Counted from the stretch's first letter, positions 19,431-28,862 are shown. The stretch: DNA of 57,102 nt from Actinomycetes bacterium (GCA_024638645.1 JAHEJX010000011.1:1-57102), one strand, 5' to 3'. A program made the numbers and translations. The notes: generated by a model not told the origin, from the letters alone.

Positions 19431-19466
19431 CCAGTATTGGGTATCAGGTATAGGTATCAGGTATTG
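19431..19466. repeat. short tandem TATC-rich repeat at the hisS stop
   Basis: GGTATCAGGTAT occurs twice in near-tandem (19440-19465), preceded by CCAGTATTGG. The copies overlap the last codons and the stop of hisS and fill much of the 64-nt alaS-hisS spacer. The motif belongs to a family of similar sequences in other spacers of the window (near 5146, 8272, 28775 and 39745). Confidence 0.55.
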
Positions 19467-20785
19467 CCCAGCAGGCGGGCACATTCGCCGGCCAAGTCGG
19501 AGTGAGCCACGGTCTCGCTTTCGCCCGTGGCCATCACTTTGATTTGGGCGGTTCCAGCTTCCCATTCCTGGTCGCCGATGATGATGGCGAGGGTGTGGCC
19601 TTTGCGGTCGGCGTACTTGAGCTGAGCTCCGAGCTTCTTCGGCTCTGGATAGAGCTCCACAGCCAGGCCCTCACGCCGGAGAGCGTTCGCGACGCCTAGG
19701 TATTCGGGAGTCCTGTCCGGTGCGAACATCGTGAGCAGGATCGGAGCACCGGCATCTGACAGATCGACCTTGCCCAGCTCCTCGAGCGCCGCAAGGAGCC
19801 GGTCGATACCGATAGATGCTCCGACCCCGGGGAGGCGCTGCTTGGTATACAACGAGGCCAAATCGTCGTAGCGGCCGCCCGAACAGACACTGCCTATTGC
19901 GGGCAGCTCGTCGAGGAAAGTCTCGTAGACAGTTCCCGTGTAGTAGTCGAGGCCGCGAGCGATCGAAACGTCCACCTGCACACGTGACTCGGGAACGCCT
20001 GCGGCGGCCAGCCCATCGAGCACCGCTCGCAACGCGGCGACCCCATATGCAGTGGCGTCGCCGCCGATCTCAACTATCTGTGCCAGCACAGCGTCGTTGT
20101 TTCCCGTGACTGTCACCGCCTCGATCAGGCTCTGGGCTTGGTCAGAAGAGGCTCCTGCCGCAGCGACCAGCTCCTCGACGACGCGCTCTCGACCAATCTT
20201 CGGCAGCTTGTCGACCGACCGGAGCACGGTGGCAGTCTGATCGCCCAAACCGAGTTCGGAGAGGAGACCTGCCAGCACCTTGCGATTATTCAGGCGAATC
20301 GTGAACTCACCCACATCGAGTGCGGCAAATGTGTCATGAATGACAAGCGCCGTCTCCGTGTCGGCAGTCAGGCTCTCCGTGCCGATGAAGTCGAAGTCGC
20401 ACTGCATGAACTCGCGATACCGGCCTCGCTGAGTGTTCTCGGCACGCCATACCGGGCCGATGTGATATCGCTTAAAGGGAGTTCCAAGCTCGTTGATGTG
20501 CTGGGCGGCGAAGCGGGCCAACGGAACCGTCAGGTCGAAACGCAGCGCAACGTCTCGGCCCCCGTTGTCCTCAAAGCGGTACAGCTGTTTGTCTGACTCA
20601 TCACCGCCCTTGCCGAGCAGGATCTCGCTGTATTCGAGTGCGGGCGTGTCGATAGGTGCGTAACCGTATGACTTGAGCACACTGCGAGCAGTCTCCAATA
20701 GCCAGTCCCTGGCTCGCATTGCGCCCGGCAGGAAGTCTCGGAAGCCCTTGAGCGTCCGCGGTTCGATGATCCTCGAGTCGCTCAT
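19457..20785 (-). CDS. hisS: histidine--tRNA ligase
   Basis: 442-residue class II synthetase. The start is the ATG at 20785 (MSDSRIIEPRTLKGFRDFLP, the usual KGFRDFLP motif); the upstream in-frame extension overlaps a small membrane-protein gene. Further signatures are FRRYHIG-type PFKRYHIGPVWRAENTQRGRYREFMQCD (motif 2 region), the His-specific ARGLDYYTGTVYE and VCSGGRYDDL, and a C-terminal anticodon-binding domain. The ATG overlaps the upstream small gene by 4 nt. Confidence 0.96.
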   Translation of the reverse strand: MSDSRIIEPRTLKGFRDFLPGAMRARDWLLETARSVLKSYGYAPIDTPALEYSEILLGKGGDESDKQLYRFEDNGGRDVALRFDLTVPLARFAAQHINELGTPFKRYHIGPVWRAENTQRGRYREFMQCDFDFIGTESLTADTETALVIHDTFAALDVGEFTIRLNNRKVLAGLLSELGLGDQTATVLRSVDKLPKIGRERVVEELVAAAGASSDQAQSLIEAVTVTGNNDAVLAQIVEIGGDATAYGVAALRAVLDGLAAAGVPESRVQVDVSIARGLDYYTGTVYETFLDELPAIGSVCSGGRYDDLASLYTKQRLPGVGASIGIDRLLAALEELGKVDLSDAGAPILLTMFAPDRTPEYLGVANALRREGLAVELYPEPKKLGAQLKYADRKGHTLAIIIGDQEWEAGTAQIKVMATGESETVAHSDLAGECARLLGNT

Positions 20786-20985
20786 GGGTGCCGGTGCTCT
20801 GCCCGGTTCGGAGCGACTCTGTCGGCCACTGAGTCGAGCCACGACGCCGCTTGCCGCTTGCCGACGGCAGCAAGATTGGCCGGGGTCAACTTCTCTCGAG
20901 CCTTCTTGACCTGAGCGACTAGGAACCCGAGACCACCAAATGTGGCAAGCGCCCCGGCAATGAACCAGCGGATGCGGACGAACAT
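20782..20985 (-). CDS. small membrane protein, DUF6167-like
   Basis: 67 residues: one N-terminal hydrophobic helix (about 5-25, WFIAGALATFGGLGFLVAQV), then a basic amphipathic segment KKAREKLTPANLAAVGKRQAASWLDSVADRV. The layout and the LTP-x-x-LA motif resemble the DUF6167 proteins I know from actinomycete neighbourhoods near alaS; this is from memory and moderate at best. It overlaps hisS by 4 nt and is 9 nt from rarA, so it is part of the operon. Function unknown. Confidence 0.7.
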   Translation of the reverse strand: MFVRIRWFIAGALATFGGLGFLVAQVKKAREKLTPANLAAVGKRQAASWLDSVADRVAPNRAEHRHP

Positions 20986-20994
20986 GGGCCGAGC

Positions 20995-22335
20995 TTACTG
21001 GCGGGGCGGCTTACCCAGCACGTCGTCTACCACGCGCACCCGCTCAGCAGTCTCCTTCTCGGCTCCGTGTCGACGCGGCACATACAGTCGATCTGCCCGA
21101 ACCCCCTCAGGGAGGTACTGCTGTGCGATCACGCCACGCGGATCGTCGTGCGGGTAGCGATACCCAACCCCGATGCCGAGGTCCCGCTCCCCCTCGTATG
21201 CGGCCGATCTGAGGTGGGGGGGCACCGGCGCCGTTGTCGAGCCCTCCACGGCGGCAACAGTGCGCCCTATCGCTTCCTTCACAGAGTTGGACTTCGGTGC
21301 CGCAGCTAGGTGGATGACAGCCTGGGTCAACGCGAAGCTCGCCTCCGGGAGGCCAATGACTTCAAGGGCGCGGAAGGCGTCCACTGCCACTCCGAGGGCC
21401 GACGGGTCTGCCAAGCCGACATCCTCTGAGGCAAAGATGATCATCCGCCTGGCCACAAATTTCGGATCTTCTCCGGCATTCAGCATCGTGTGCAACCAGT
21501 AGAGACTGGCGTCTACATCGCTCCCCCGCATTGACTTGATGAAGGCCGAGATCACGTCATAGTGGCGGTCGCCCCCCTTGTCGTAGCGAATGACTCTGCG
21601 CTGCAGCGCTTCGGCAACTGTGTCCACCTCAATTGGCTCAGCCCGGCCGACGGCAATGGCGGCGGCCACTTCGAGGGCGGTCAGGGCCAGCCGAGCATCT
21701 CCTCCCACTCGCTCCGCCAGCGCCTCGACTGCGTCTTCCGTAATGGTTGGCTCGCCACCAAGGCCTCGCATTCCGTCTTCGTGAGCCCGCTTCACTAGCT
21801 CGGCCACCTCCTGTTCGGAGAGCGGTTCGGTACGGAAGATCGTGGAGCGACTTATGAGCGGTGAGTTCACTTCGAAAAACGGGTTCTCGGTGGTGGCACC
21901 GATCAGGATGACGATGCCGTCCTCAACGCCGGGCAGCAATGCGTCCTGCTGGGACTTCGTGAAACGATGGATCTCGTCGAGGAAGAGGACTGTCCTTGCG
22001 CCCGAGTCCTCTAGTCGCTGGCTGGCACCGGCCAGGACCTCGCGGACGTCCTTCACACCGGCAGAGACCGCGGACAGCTGCTCGAAACGGGCCCGCCCGG
22101 AACTGGCGACGAGACGCGCCAGGGTGGTCTTGCCTGTCCCCGGTGGCCCCCACAGGATCATGCTGACGAGCCGGCCTGAGTCCACGACCGAGCGGAATGC
22201 CGCGTCAGGCCCAAGGAGATGGCGCTGCCCGACTACTTCGTCGAGATTGGTAGGGCGCATGCGGGCCGCCAGAGGAGCTGCCGTCTGGCGGCGTTCCGCC
22301 CGCTGGCCGGCAAAGAGGTCATCTTGGGCGCTCAT
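20995..22335 (-). CDS. rarA: replication-associated recombination protein A (RarA/MgsA)
   Basis: 446-residue AAA+ ATPase acting at stalled replication forks. It has the N-terminal RPTNLDEVVGQRHLLG block, Walker A LWGPPGTGKTTLA (61-73), Walker B TVLFLDEIHRF, sensor 1 GATTENPFFEVN and the C-terminal tetramerisation region with HYDVISAFIKSMRGSDVDA and PKFVARRMIIFASEDVGLAD, both diagnostic of RarA rather than RuvB. It lies 9 nt after aspS. Confidence 0.96.
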   Translation of the reverse strand: MSAQDDLFAGQRAERRQTAAPLAARMRPTNLDEVVGQRHLLGPDAAFRSVVDSGRLVSMILWGPPGTGKTTLARLVASSGRARFEQLSAVSAGVKDVREVLAGASQRLEDSGARTVLFLDEIHRFTKSQQDALLPGVEDGIVILIGATTENPFFEVNSPLISRSTIFRTEPLSEQEVAELVKRAHEDGMRGLGGEPTITEDAVEALAERVGGDARLALTALEVAAAIAVGRAEPIEVDTVAEALQRRVIRYDKGGDRHYDVISAFIKSMRGSDVDASLYWLHTMLNAGEDPKFVARRMIIFASEDVGLADPSALGVAVDAFRALEVIGLPEASFALTQAVIHLAAAPKSNSVKEAIGRTVAAVEGSTTAPVPPHLRSAAYEGERDLGIGVGYRYPHDDPRGVIAQQYLPEGVRADRLYVPRRHGAEKETAERVRVVDDVLGKPPRQ

Positions 22336-22344
22336 TGCACTCCG

Positions 22345-24135
22345 TTATTCAGCGTCTTCTTGTTCCGCCCACACCGCCAGCACCTCGGGCGCAATGATGA
22401 CTCCCAGCTCGCCCAGCTGAGCATCCGCTACGCGGCTTGGTGACCCCGTGAGCGGGTCGGAGCCGGTCTGGGTCTTGGGAAACGGGATGACTTCGCGGAT
22501 ATTCGGTTCCCCCTGGAGGATGCTGACCATACGATCGATGCCGAACGCGAAGCCGGCATGGGGTGGGGTCCCGTAGCGAAGCGCGTCCATGAACCAGCCG
22601 AAGCGCCGTTTGGCGTCTTCAGCGGTGATGCCGAGTACTTCGAAGACCTTGCCTTGTGTGGCCGGGTCGTGGATCCTGACGCTGCCGGAACCGAGTTCCG
22701 ACCCGTTGAGCACCACGTCGTATGCCTGTGACACTGCCGTATCTGGGCTCTCGATCATGTCATCGACATTCTCTGGTGCGGTGAAGGGGTGATGCATCGG
22801 GGCGTAATTGCCCTCATCCGTGACCTCGAAGTGGGGGAAGTCCGTCACGAATAGATAGGCCAGCTCTTCGTGGCCGTCGGGCTGGCCCATATCGAGGCGC
22901 AGAGTGCCGAGGACCTTGGCGACGGTTCGGAACTGGTCGGCAACGATGAGCAGCAAGTCGCCGGCAGCTGCGTTGAGGGCTCCTTTGATGGCTTCCTGCT
23001 CGGTATCCGACAGGAACTTCGCAACCGGCGAACGTATGGAACCGTCTTCCTCTACGACCATCCAAACAAGGCCTTTGGCTCCGAGCGACGTGGCTCTCTC
23101 CACCAAGCCGTCTAGGCCGGCGCGGGTTAGCCCCTTGGCCCCCGCGTTGATGCCACGCACCGTGCCGCCGCCGCCAAGCACTCCTGCGAATGCCTTGAAC
23201 TCGGTCGCCGAGAAGATTGCCGAGAGGTCTCGGATTTCCATCTCGAAGCGGATGTCGGGCTTGTCTGTGCCATAGCGATCCATCGCCTCCTGCCAGGTCA
23301 GTCTGGGGAACGGGCGGGCGAGATCAACCCCGCGCACTTCCCTGGAGACCTCAACGGCCACCTCCTCGAGTACTTCGAGAACATCCTCCTGACCCCAAAA
23401 TGCTCCCTCGAGGTCCAACTGCGTGAACTCGATCTGGCGATCGGCCCTGAAGTCTTCATCGCGGTAGCAGCGCGCAATCTGGAAGTAGCGGTCGACGCCT
23501 GAGATCATCAACAGCTGTTTGAAGAGCTGAGGTGACTGCGGTAGTGCGTAGAAGTGGCCCTGGCGGAGGCGACTCGGTACGAGAACGTCGCGGGCGCCTT
23601 CCGGTGTGCTGGCGACGAGGGTCGGGGTCTCTACCTCGAGAAAACCCCGAGCGTCCAGAACACGGCGCATAGACCTGATTGCATCTGAGCGGGCTTTGAG
23701 ATTTGCGGCCATGGTCGGGCGGCGCAGGTCGAGGTAGCGGTACTGGAGCCGGAGCCCTTCGTCGACATCGACCCGCTCGTCGAGCTGGAACGGCAAGGGG
23801 TCGGCCGGGGACAACACTCTCAACTCGGAGGCCACAATCTCGATCTCGCCCGAGGGAATGTCGGGATTGACGTGATCCTCGCCACGCGAAGTCACAACTC
23901 CTAGGACACTGACCACGTATTCCCTGCGCAAGCCGTCGAGGACTTCCTCTGTGGCAACCCCGCCTTCCGGATCCACGACAACTTGGACGATACCCGTCGC
24001 ATCACGGACATCCAGGAACACGATTCCACCGTGGTCACGCCTGGTCTGCACCCAGCCGGCGACCTGTACGGTCTCGCCGTCGTTGCCGATGCCAAGCAGC
24101 CCTGGACGGGTTGTTCGGTATAGATCGGCCGTCAT
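22345..24135 (-). CDS. aspS: aspartate--tRNA ligase (bacterial type)
   Basis: 596-residue bacterial-type AspRS. The ATG at 24135 has AAGGAG 8 nt upstream and yields MTADLYRTTRPGLL; an in-frame ATG 13 codons earlier is less likely. It contains the anticodon-binding OB fold (VAGWVQTRRDHGGIVFLDVRD), motif 2 (FQIARCYRDEDFRADRQIEFTQLD), the GAD insertion domain and motif 3 (AGFAFGIDRMVSIL). Whether it also charges tRNA-Asn cannot be told from the window, although many actinobacteria use such a nondiscriminating enzyme. Confidence 0.96.
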   Translation of the reverse strand: MTADLYRTTRPGLLGIGNDGETVQVAGWVQTRRDHGGIVFLDVRDATGIVQVVVDPEGGVATEEVLDGLRREYVVSVLGVVTSRGEDHVNPDIPSGEIEIVASELRVLSPADPLPFQLDERVDVDEGLRLQYRYLDLRRPTMAANLKARSDAIRSMRRVLDARGFLEVETPTLVASTPEGARDVLVPSRLRQGHFYALPQSPQLFKQLLMISGVDRYFQIARCYRDEDFRADRQIEFTQLDLEGAFWGQEDVLEVLEEVAVEVSREVRGVDLARPFPRLTWQEAMDRYGTDKPDIRFEMEIRDLSAIFSATEFKAFAGVLGGGGTVRGINAGAKGLTRAGLDGLVERATSLGAKGLVWMVVEEDGSIRSPVAKFLSDTEQEAIKGALNAAAGDLLLIVADQFRTVAKVLGTLRLDMGQPDGHEELAYLFVTDFPHFEVTDEGNYAPMHHPFTAPENVDDMIESPDTAVSQAYDVVLNGSELGSGSVRIHDPATQGKVFEVLGITAEDAKRRFGWFMDALRYGTPPHAGFAFGIDRMVSILQGEPNIREVIPFPKTQTGSDPLTGSPSRVADAQLGELGVIIAPEVLAVWAEQEDAE

Positions 24136-24195
24136 GTCTCGGACTCCTTGAGTGGGCGGCGCACTTGCATCCATTGCAATACGGCGCTCGTAACC

Positions 24196-24852
24196 TCAAC
24201 CTTCGGGATACAAGGCCCGCAGGAAGGGATTCGAGCGCCGCTCCTGGCCAAGGGTAGTCCGTGGGCCATGGCCGGGCAGCACATCGGTGTCCTCTGGATA
24301 GGTCATGACGCGATCGCGCATCGATTCCATGAGCTGCTCGAAACTCCCGCCGGGCAGGTCGGTGCGGCCGATCGAGCCGGCAAAGAGCTGATCTCCGGAG
24401 AACATGATCCCGTGCTCTTCGAGCACGAAGCAACAATGACCAGGAGTATGTCCAGGAGTGTGGACAACGTCGATCTCGAGGCCGGCCATGTTGAGCCGTT
24501 CCTTGTCGGACAGCACTTGATACTCGAGCGAAGGCAACGATCCAGCCTCGACAACTGGCCCAAACAGGCTTCGCAACGCCGCTGCCGGATCTTGGACGAG
24601 GAAGTCATCATCGGGATGCATATACGACGTGGTTCCCGTCAGCGCGACGACTCCCCCTGCGCCACCCATGTGGTCGATGTGCCCATGGGTCAGCAGCAGA
24701 GCGATAGGCGTCAAGTCGTGCTTCGCCAGCAGATCGACGACAGCGTCAGGATCCGGTGGAGCGTCGACGACGACTGCGGGGCCACCGCGCTCTGGCGCTA
24801 CGACATAAGTGTTGGTCGCCGCCAACCACAATTCACGAGACTCGATGATCAC
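24196..24852 (-). CDS. metallo-beta-lactamase-fold hydrolase, glyoxalase II-like
   Basis: 218 residues with the dinuclear-metal motif THGHIDHMGG (55-64), then HTPGHTPGHCCF, the bridging Asp in MFSGDQLF and a C-terminal LPGHGPRT His. This is the small YcbL-like form without the separate C-terminal substrate-binding domain of classical glyoxalase II. Such proteins hydrolyse thioesters, but the substrate here is unknown. Mycobacteria have a similar hydrolase gene beside hisS, which supports it as a conserved operon member. Confidence 0.85.
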   Translation of the reverse strand: MIIESRELWLAATNTYVVAPERGGPAVVVDAPPDPDAVVDLLAKHDLTPIALLLTHGHIDHMGGAGGVVALTGTTSYMHPDDDFLVQDPAAALRSLFGPVVEAGSLPSLEYQVLSDKERLNMAGLEIDVVHTPGHTPGHCCFVLEEHGIMFSGDQLFAGSIGRTDLPGGSFEQLMESMRDRVMTYPEDTDVLPGHGPRTTLGQERRSNPFLRALYPEG

Positions 24853-24914
24853 GAGCCAACCCTAGATGCTGTGGACTACATGCCGGTTGCCGGTGCCGGC
24901 TTCGCCAGGATCGC

Positions 24915-26528
24915 CTACGGACAGACAGCGGCGTCGGCCCAGCAGGGTCGGTTGATTTCTCGCCAGTTGTTGAATGTCCACTCGTCGCTGAGGAGTGGGA
25001 ACAGCGGCGGTCGCAACCGCTCGAGGCGCCCATCGAAGTTGTAGTTGCGTGTCGAAAAACAGCAACTCAGGTTGCCGGTGCCGAGGGAGGCGTTCGATCC
25101 GAATGTGTTCAGAGTCGAGCCGCTCGGGGTGAGGCTGCTGCCCCCGGTTCCGCAGTCGAGGGCGACCCGCATCTGACCGTTCTGATTCAGCAGGGACGCA
25201 TAGATGTTGAGAAGGGCATCGCCTCCGACTGAGTTCGGGTTGATCCACACCTCGTCGCTCGCCGCCAGGCCGAGCACGTCGTCGGCTGCCAGGCCGTTCA
25301 CGTAGGTGACGTCCGATCCGATGATGACGTTGCGTCGCGCCGACGAATTGCCTGCGTACACGGTGAGAGCGCCCTCTATCGAGAAAGGCGTTCCGGAGTC
25401 GAGGCCGACGACCACGTGCTGGTTGGCCCACAGGGTTCCGTTCACCGGGATATCGAATGTACCCAAGACGGTCCAAGAAGCGGCCTGCGATCGCACAGTC
25501 CAGCGCTCTTCGGTGTCGAGGCAGGCCGCACCGCTCGGGGTGGTGGTGGCGTATGAGATGCGTAGCTGCGTCCCACTCGTCACCGACTCGATGAGGTAGG
25601 CCCGCACTCCTGCAGGGATCGACGCGTTGACTGCGGGGTCCAGACAGATACCGCCACCTGTGCACGCCGACTGCTCGACAAGGGCGAGATCGTCCCAGAA
25701 GCTGTCGAAGTCGATGGGGTCCGGGTACACATCCGTGACGACCTCGCCCGCCGCGTTGTGCGAACCGGTGCTGTCCCACCCCTCGGCTCCGTTCATCCAG
25801 GTCGGGGGCCCGTACCAGGTTCCGCCCGACCAGAAGCCGATGTTTCCCTCGGCATAGACGTTGCCATGAGCCTCGCCACCCGGGCGGTATCCGATGTTGC
25901 CGCCGACGTAGATCTTGCCGAACGTCCGGGCTCCGCCGCCGTAGCGCAGGTCATTTTCGACCATGCGAACAAACTCGCTGATCGCCTCGGCGCTGATCTC
26001 GGCGCTCAGCGCCCTGGCGGCGGGACGATCCGTCTGCTGAGCGACTATCTCAACGGCGAGCGCGGAACCTCCGGTTGGAGGTGCAACGTGCATCAGAACC
26101 CCAACATCGTCGAAGCTACCGGCGTCACCTTGCAACAGAGGATGCTGATATGTGGTCGTCGTGAATTCATACGTCCAGCTCACACAGTCTGCGAGCCACG
26201 CGTTGCCCGGCCCAACCACGGTGCCGAAAGAGCTCGAGGTGGCGTCCGAGCAGCGGCGAGGCGCCTCTGCCTCATCCACGTAGCGCTGGTAATAGAGAGG
26301 ATCAATCGACAGCTTGGCGGCATAGCGTTCCAGCATGGCCTCGCCGCCGGCAAGCACGGTGTCCTCGCTCGCAACGAAGTCGGATTGGGCTATCTGGCTT
26401 GTGGCCAGCCGTTGTACGAGAATTGTCAGCAGCGCCACAGCCAGGATCCCCATGATGACGACCGCCAGCGCTATGCCGTCCTCTGATCGGTGTAAACGAC
26501 GACCGAGACGTCGCAGAACATCACGCAT
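24915..26528 (-). CDS. PilX-type minor pilus assembly protein (large)
   Basis: 537 residues. The N-terminus (RSEDGIALAVVIMGILAVAL, about 14-33) is a PilX-like membrane segment with a Gly before the helix but no Glu at +5. A long exported domain follows: a repetitive Gly-rich part (GKIYVGGNIGYRPGG, NVYAEGNIGFWSGG) suggestive of a beta-solenoid, and a C-terminal part with paired Cys (SCCF, CWADAAVC). It overlaps the pilW-like gene by 8 nt and ends the three-gene minor-pilin block. Predicted location is the cell surface or pilus base/tip; no enzyme motif is seen. Confidence 0.75.
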   Translation of the reverse strand: MRDVLRRLGRRLHRSEDGIALAVVIMGILAVALLTILVQRLATSQIAQSDFVASEDTVLAGGEAMLERYAAKLSIDPLYYQRYVDEAEAPRRCSDATSSSFGTVVGPGNAWLADCVSWTYEFTTTTYQHPLLQGDAGSFDDVGVLMHVAPPTGGSALAVEIVAQQTDRPAARALSAEISAEAISEFVRMVENDLRYGGGARTFGKIYVGGNIGYRPGGEAHGNVYAEGNIGFWSGGTWYGPPTWMNGAEGWDSTGSHNAAGEVVTDVYPDPIDFDSFWDDLALVEQSACTGGGICLDPAVNASIPAGVRAYLIESVTSGTQLRISYATTTPSGAACLDTEERWTVRSQAASWTVLGTFDIPVNGTLWANQHVVVGLDSGTPFSIEGALTVYAGNSSARRNVIIGSDVTYVNGLAADDVLGLAASDEVWINPNSVGGDALLNIYASLLNQNGQMRVALDCGTGGSSLTPSGSTLNTFGSNASLGTGNLSCCFSTRNYNFDGRLERLRPPLFPLLSDEWTFNNWREINRPCWADAAVCP

Positions 26529-27162
26529 TGCGCAACCTCACGTCCTGTCTGACCCGCAGCGGCTCTTCTGCGTCGAGATTCGGGTCCGGATCGGCCCGCA
26601 TGATGATTTGCACGAGCGAGAATTCGCACGGCGTTGTCGGGTCGCAGTCTGTGGTTTCCACTTCTGCTCCGGAACTCCATTCGGTGCCTCGAAACAGCGG
26701 GGCGCCACCGATGAGTAGGTTCGGAACGATCAGCTCGGTGTTGGGTGCACCCGTGAACGTCCACGGCGCCACCGCGCTGTCTGCCACGGTGAGATCGCGC
26801 ATCAGATCGCAGTGCGCCGCCGAACAGTTGGCTACGTAATACCGATAGCGCTCCGGGCCCGGCGCGTCTGCGCGGTCGCTGTGGAAGATCAGCTCGGCAT
26901 TCGCCCAATTGGCGTTGAGGACTTCAATCAGCGGCTGGCCCGCGGCGAGAGGCACCGCTTGGCGGAGCTCGGCCGTGAGGTCGGTCATTGCCTGTTGCAC
27001 ATCATTGAGCGCACCAGCGCGCGCTTCTTCTAGGGAGACATTTCGACTGAATGAAGAGAAGATGAGCAGAAAGGCCGTTGCGATGATCGAGGCGATCGCG
27101 CCCGCGACCATCACCTCCGCCAGGGAAATGCCACTCTCGTCGGTTCGAACCTGGTTCAGCAT
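26521..27162 (-). CDS. PilW-type minor pilin
   Basis: 213 residues from the ATG at 27162 (a TTG six codons earlier is possible). A prepilin signal is predicted at DESG11|I12SLAEVMV, with Glu at +5 (E16), followed by a hydrophobic helix to about 32 and an amphipathic stretch. The globular domain contains Cys pairs (NCSAAHC, DCDPTTPC) likely to form disulfides outside the cell. It overlaps pilV by 7 nt and pilX by 8 nt, which implies assembly as a minor-pilin complex that primes pilus growth. The family match is by architecture and context. Confidence 0.8.
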   Translation of the reverse strand: MLNQVRTDESGISLAEVMVAGAIASIIATAFLLIFSSFSRNVSLEEARAGALNDVQQAMTDLTAELRQAVPLAAGQPLIEVLNANWANAELIFHSDRADAPGPERYRYYVANCSAAHCDLMRDLTVADSAVAPWTFTGAPNTELIVPNLLIGGAPLFRGTEWSSGAEVETTDCDPTTPCEFSLVQIIMRADPDPNLDAEEPLRVRQDVRLRNA

Positions 27163-28724
27163 GATGCGTTGGCGTCCCAAGACTTGTTGCGATTGTTCAG
27201 CGTCGTCGAAGCGGTCGCTGCTGGAGTCCCGGGATAGTCGGCAAGCGAGCAGTAGGTGCGCAGGGCCACGACCGTGCCCCTGTCTTCCGGGACCATGAAG
27301 GTGGCGCGGCCCTCGTCATTGGCGGGGAGCTGGATCCAAGGGCCGGAGCCGATCTTGTACTCGAAGAACCCGACGGGCCCAACAGCACCGTCGCGCAGCG
27401 CGAATCGGTCGGTCCCGCCGGGCTTGGAGACACTTAGAGAGATGGACGCGGGACTTGCTCCAGTGTTGAAAGTCGTTGAGTCTGGTCCGTGACCATGCGA
27501 CGTGGTAGCGGTCACGGAGAAGCCGGTTTCATTGGCGGGGAGCTCGACGGTGACCCGTCCGGTTTCGTCGGTGGTGCCGACGAATGACCCGTGAACCGGA
27601 TGTGAAACCGCGACTGTCGCCCCGTTGATGTGGTACCTGTTCCATCCCGCGTAGTCGACGAAGAACTCGTAGTCGACGCCGACGAACGCTTGCGGAACGA
27701 GGCGAACGGTGACGGACGTAGCTGCCGCTCCACCGAAGCCGGGGACGTCGGCCTCCGCGTATGCACTCGAGTATCCAGACGCTGCTACATCAATGCCGTA
27801 CCTGTCGGGGACGAGGCCGGTGAACGAATAGTCGCCAATCGGATTCGTGATCGGACCTCCGTAAGCCAGATCGGTCGCGGTAACGGTGGCCGTGTCGATT
27901 GGAAGGCCTGTGGTGTCGTCGAGCACGACGACATCGAGTGAAACCGGCTGGTATATGCGAATAGTTCGCGATGAAGCCACCCCTTGGGTGGCGGTGACGG
28001 AGTCTGAGCCTGATGCGACGGTCTCAGGATGCAAGAGCCAGCCATCGCTCGTGACCAGGCTGATTGAATAAGACCCGGCTAGGACGTCGGGGAAGTACTG
28101 GGTGGCGTTACCGTCGGGAGAGGTATATATCTGCGGGCCGGTGATCCGAACAGCCGGTACCGGGTCGAGGCTGGGATCGAACGGCTCGTGGCGGTCTACG
28201 TCGATCTGCACGACTGCAATGTTCTCCAGGCCGCCCACCGTCGGCGGAGATACAAAGGTCTCCATTGTCACCGGGTCAGACGAGCCGTCCACTGGAGACA
28301 CGGTGACCTGGATGTACTTGTAGTTGACTCCTATATCGAAGGCGCCCTCGACTCCGTCGCCACCCTGTGGGATGACATTGAGACCGGTTGTCGAGCCGAC
28401 GTACTGGACGGTGGTCTCCACGCGGAAGTTGGCACCTTCGACGGTCTCTATCTCGACCGGATTGAGAATCCCGGAAGGAGCACTGCCCGGGTGACCAATA
28501 TCGTCGAACTCGAGCGCACGAATCTGTTCGATGCGCGCTTGGGCCAGGCTCTCGGCAATCGTCACGTCCTTGGAGCGATCCAGCGCTCTCATGGAGATGA
28601 CGAGTGGAGTAATGGTGAGAATCACGGCAATGATGAGAATCCCTGCCGCGACCACCGCTTCGACGATCGTAAAGCCCGCTTCTTCCGTGCGTCCACGGTG
28701 AAGCAAGCTGCGAATTGCAGCCAT
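27156..28724 (-). CDS. PilV-type minor pilin with repeated Ig-like/carboxypeptidase-regulatory-like domains
   Basis: 522 residues, far larger than a typical PilV (about 150-200). The prepilin signal is EEAG17|F18TIVEAVVAAGIL with Glu at +5. The exterior is a chain of beta-rich modules: one around SLDVVVLDDTTGLPIDTATV (about 255-275) and one around NGATVAVSHPVHGSFVGTTD resemble carboxypeptidase-regulatory-like folds, with TDETGRVTVELPANE typical of such repeats. This suits a surface adhesin at the pilus tip. No convincing ribosome-binding site precedes the ATG, and a possible TTAAC element lies only a few bases upstream, so a leaderless transcript is possible. Confidence 0.8.
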   Translation of the reverse strand: MAAIRSLLHRGRTEEAGFTIVEAVVAAGILIIAVILTITPLVISMRALDRSKDVTIAESLAQARIEQIRALEFDDIGHPGSAPSGILNPVEIETVEGANFRVETTVQYVGSTTGLNVIPQGGDGVEGAFDIGVNYKYIQVTVSPVDGSSDPVTMETFVSPPTVGGLENIAVVQIDVDRHEPFDPSLDPVPAVRITGPQIYTSPDGNATQYFPDVLAGSYSISLVTSDGWLLHPETVASGSDSVTATQGVASSRTIRIYQPVSLDVVVLDDTTGLPIDTATVTATDLAYGGPITNPIGDYSFTGLVPDRYGIDVAASGYSSAYAEADVPGFGGAAATSVTVRLVPQAFVGVDYEFFVDYAGWNRYHINGATVAVSHPVHGSFVGTTDETGRVTVELPANETGFSVTATTSHGHGPDSTTFNTGASPASISLSVSKPGGTDRFALRDGAVGPVGFFEYKIGSGPWIQLPANDEGRATFMVPEDRGTVVALRTYCSLADYPGTPAATASTTLNNRNKSWDANASC

Positions 28725-28774
28725 AGGGTTGTTAACGGCAATAGCGTGGAAAGTCTTGAGCCGTAACGGTTATG

Positions 28775-28861
28775 CCGGTATCCAGTATCCGGCATTGAGC
28801 ATCCAGATACGGTCGACCGATGCCGCGGAGCGACTAGTGGATGCTCGCCACTGGATACTGG
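28775..28861. repeat. imperfect long palindrome of TATCC-type repeats
   Basis: The 138-nt spacer between pilV and rel holds nested inverted repeats: CCAGTATCC (28782-28790) with GGATACTGG (28853-28861), and inside them GAGCATCCA (28797-28805) with TGGATGCTC (28838-28846). The whole can fold into one long hairpin. The arms contain the GGTATCCAGTATCC motif seen elsewhere. It ends exactly where the rel coding region ends, so it could double as a terminator for rel or for genes reading the other way. Confidence 0.6.
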
Positions 28862-28862
28862 T

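Noticed and set aside
19457..20842. hisS start 19 codons upstream
   Set aside because: The extension lies within the small membrane-protein gene and lacks similarity to HisRS; the ATG at 20785 gives the normal N-terminus with an ATGA overlap.
24862..25779. 305-codon minus-strand ORF in another frame of the PilX-type gene
   Set aside because: Arg-rich translation typical of a shadow frame, while the PilX-type frame has a membrane helix and overlaps its neighbours properly.
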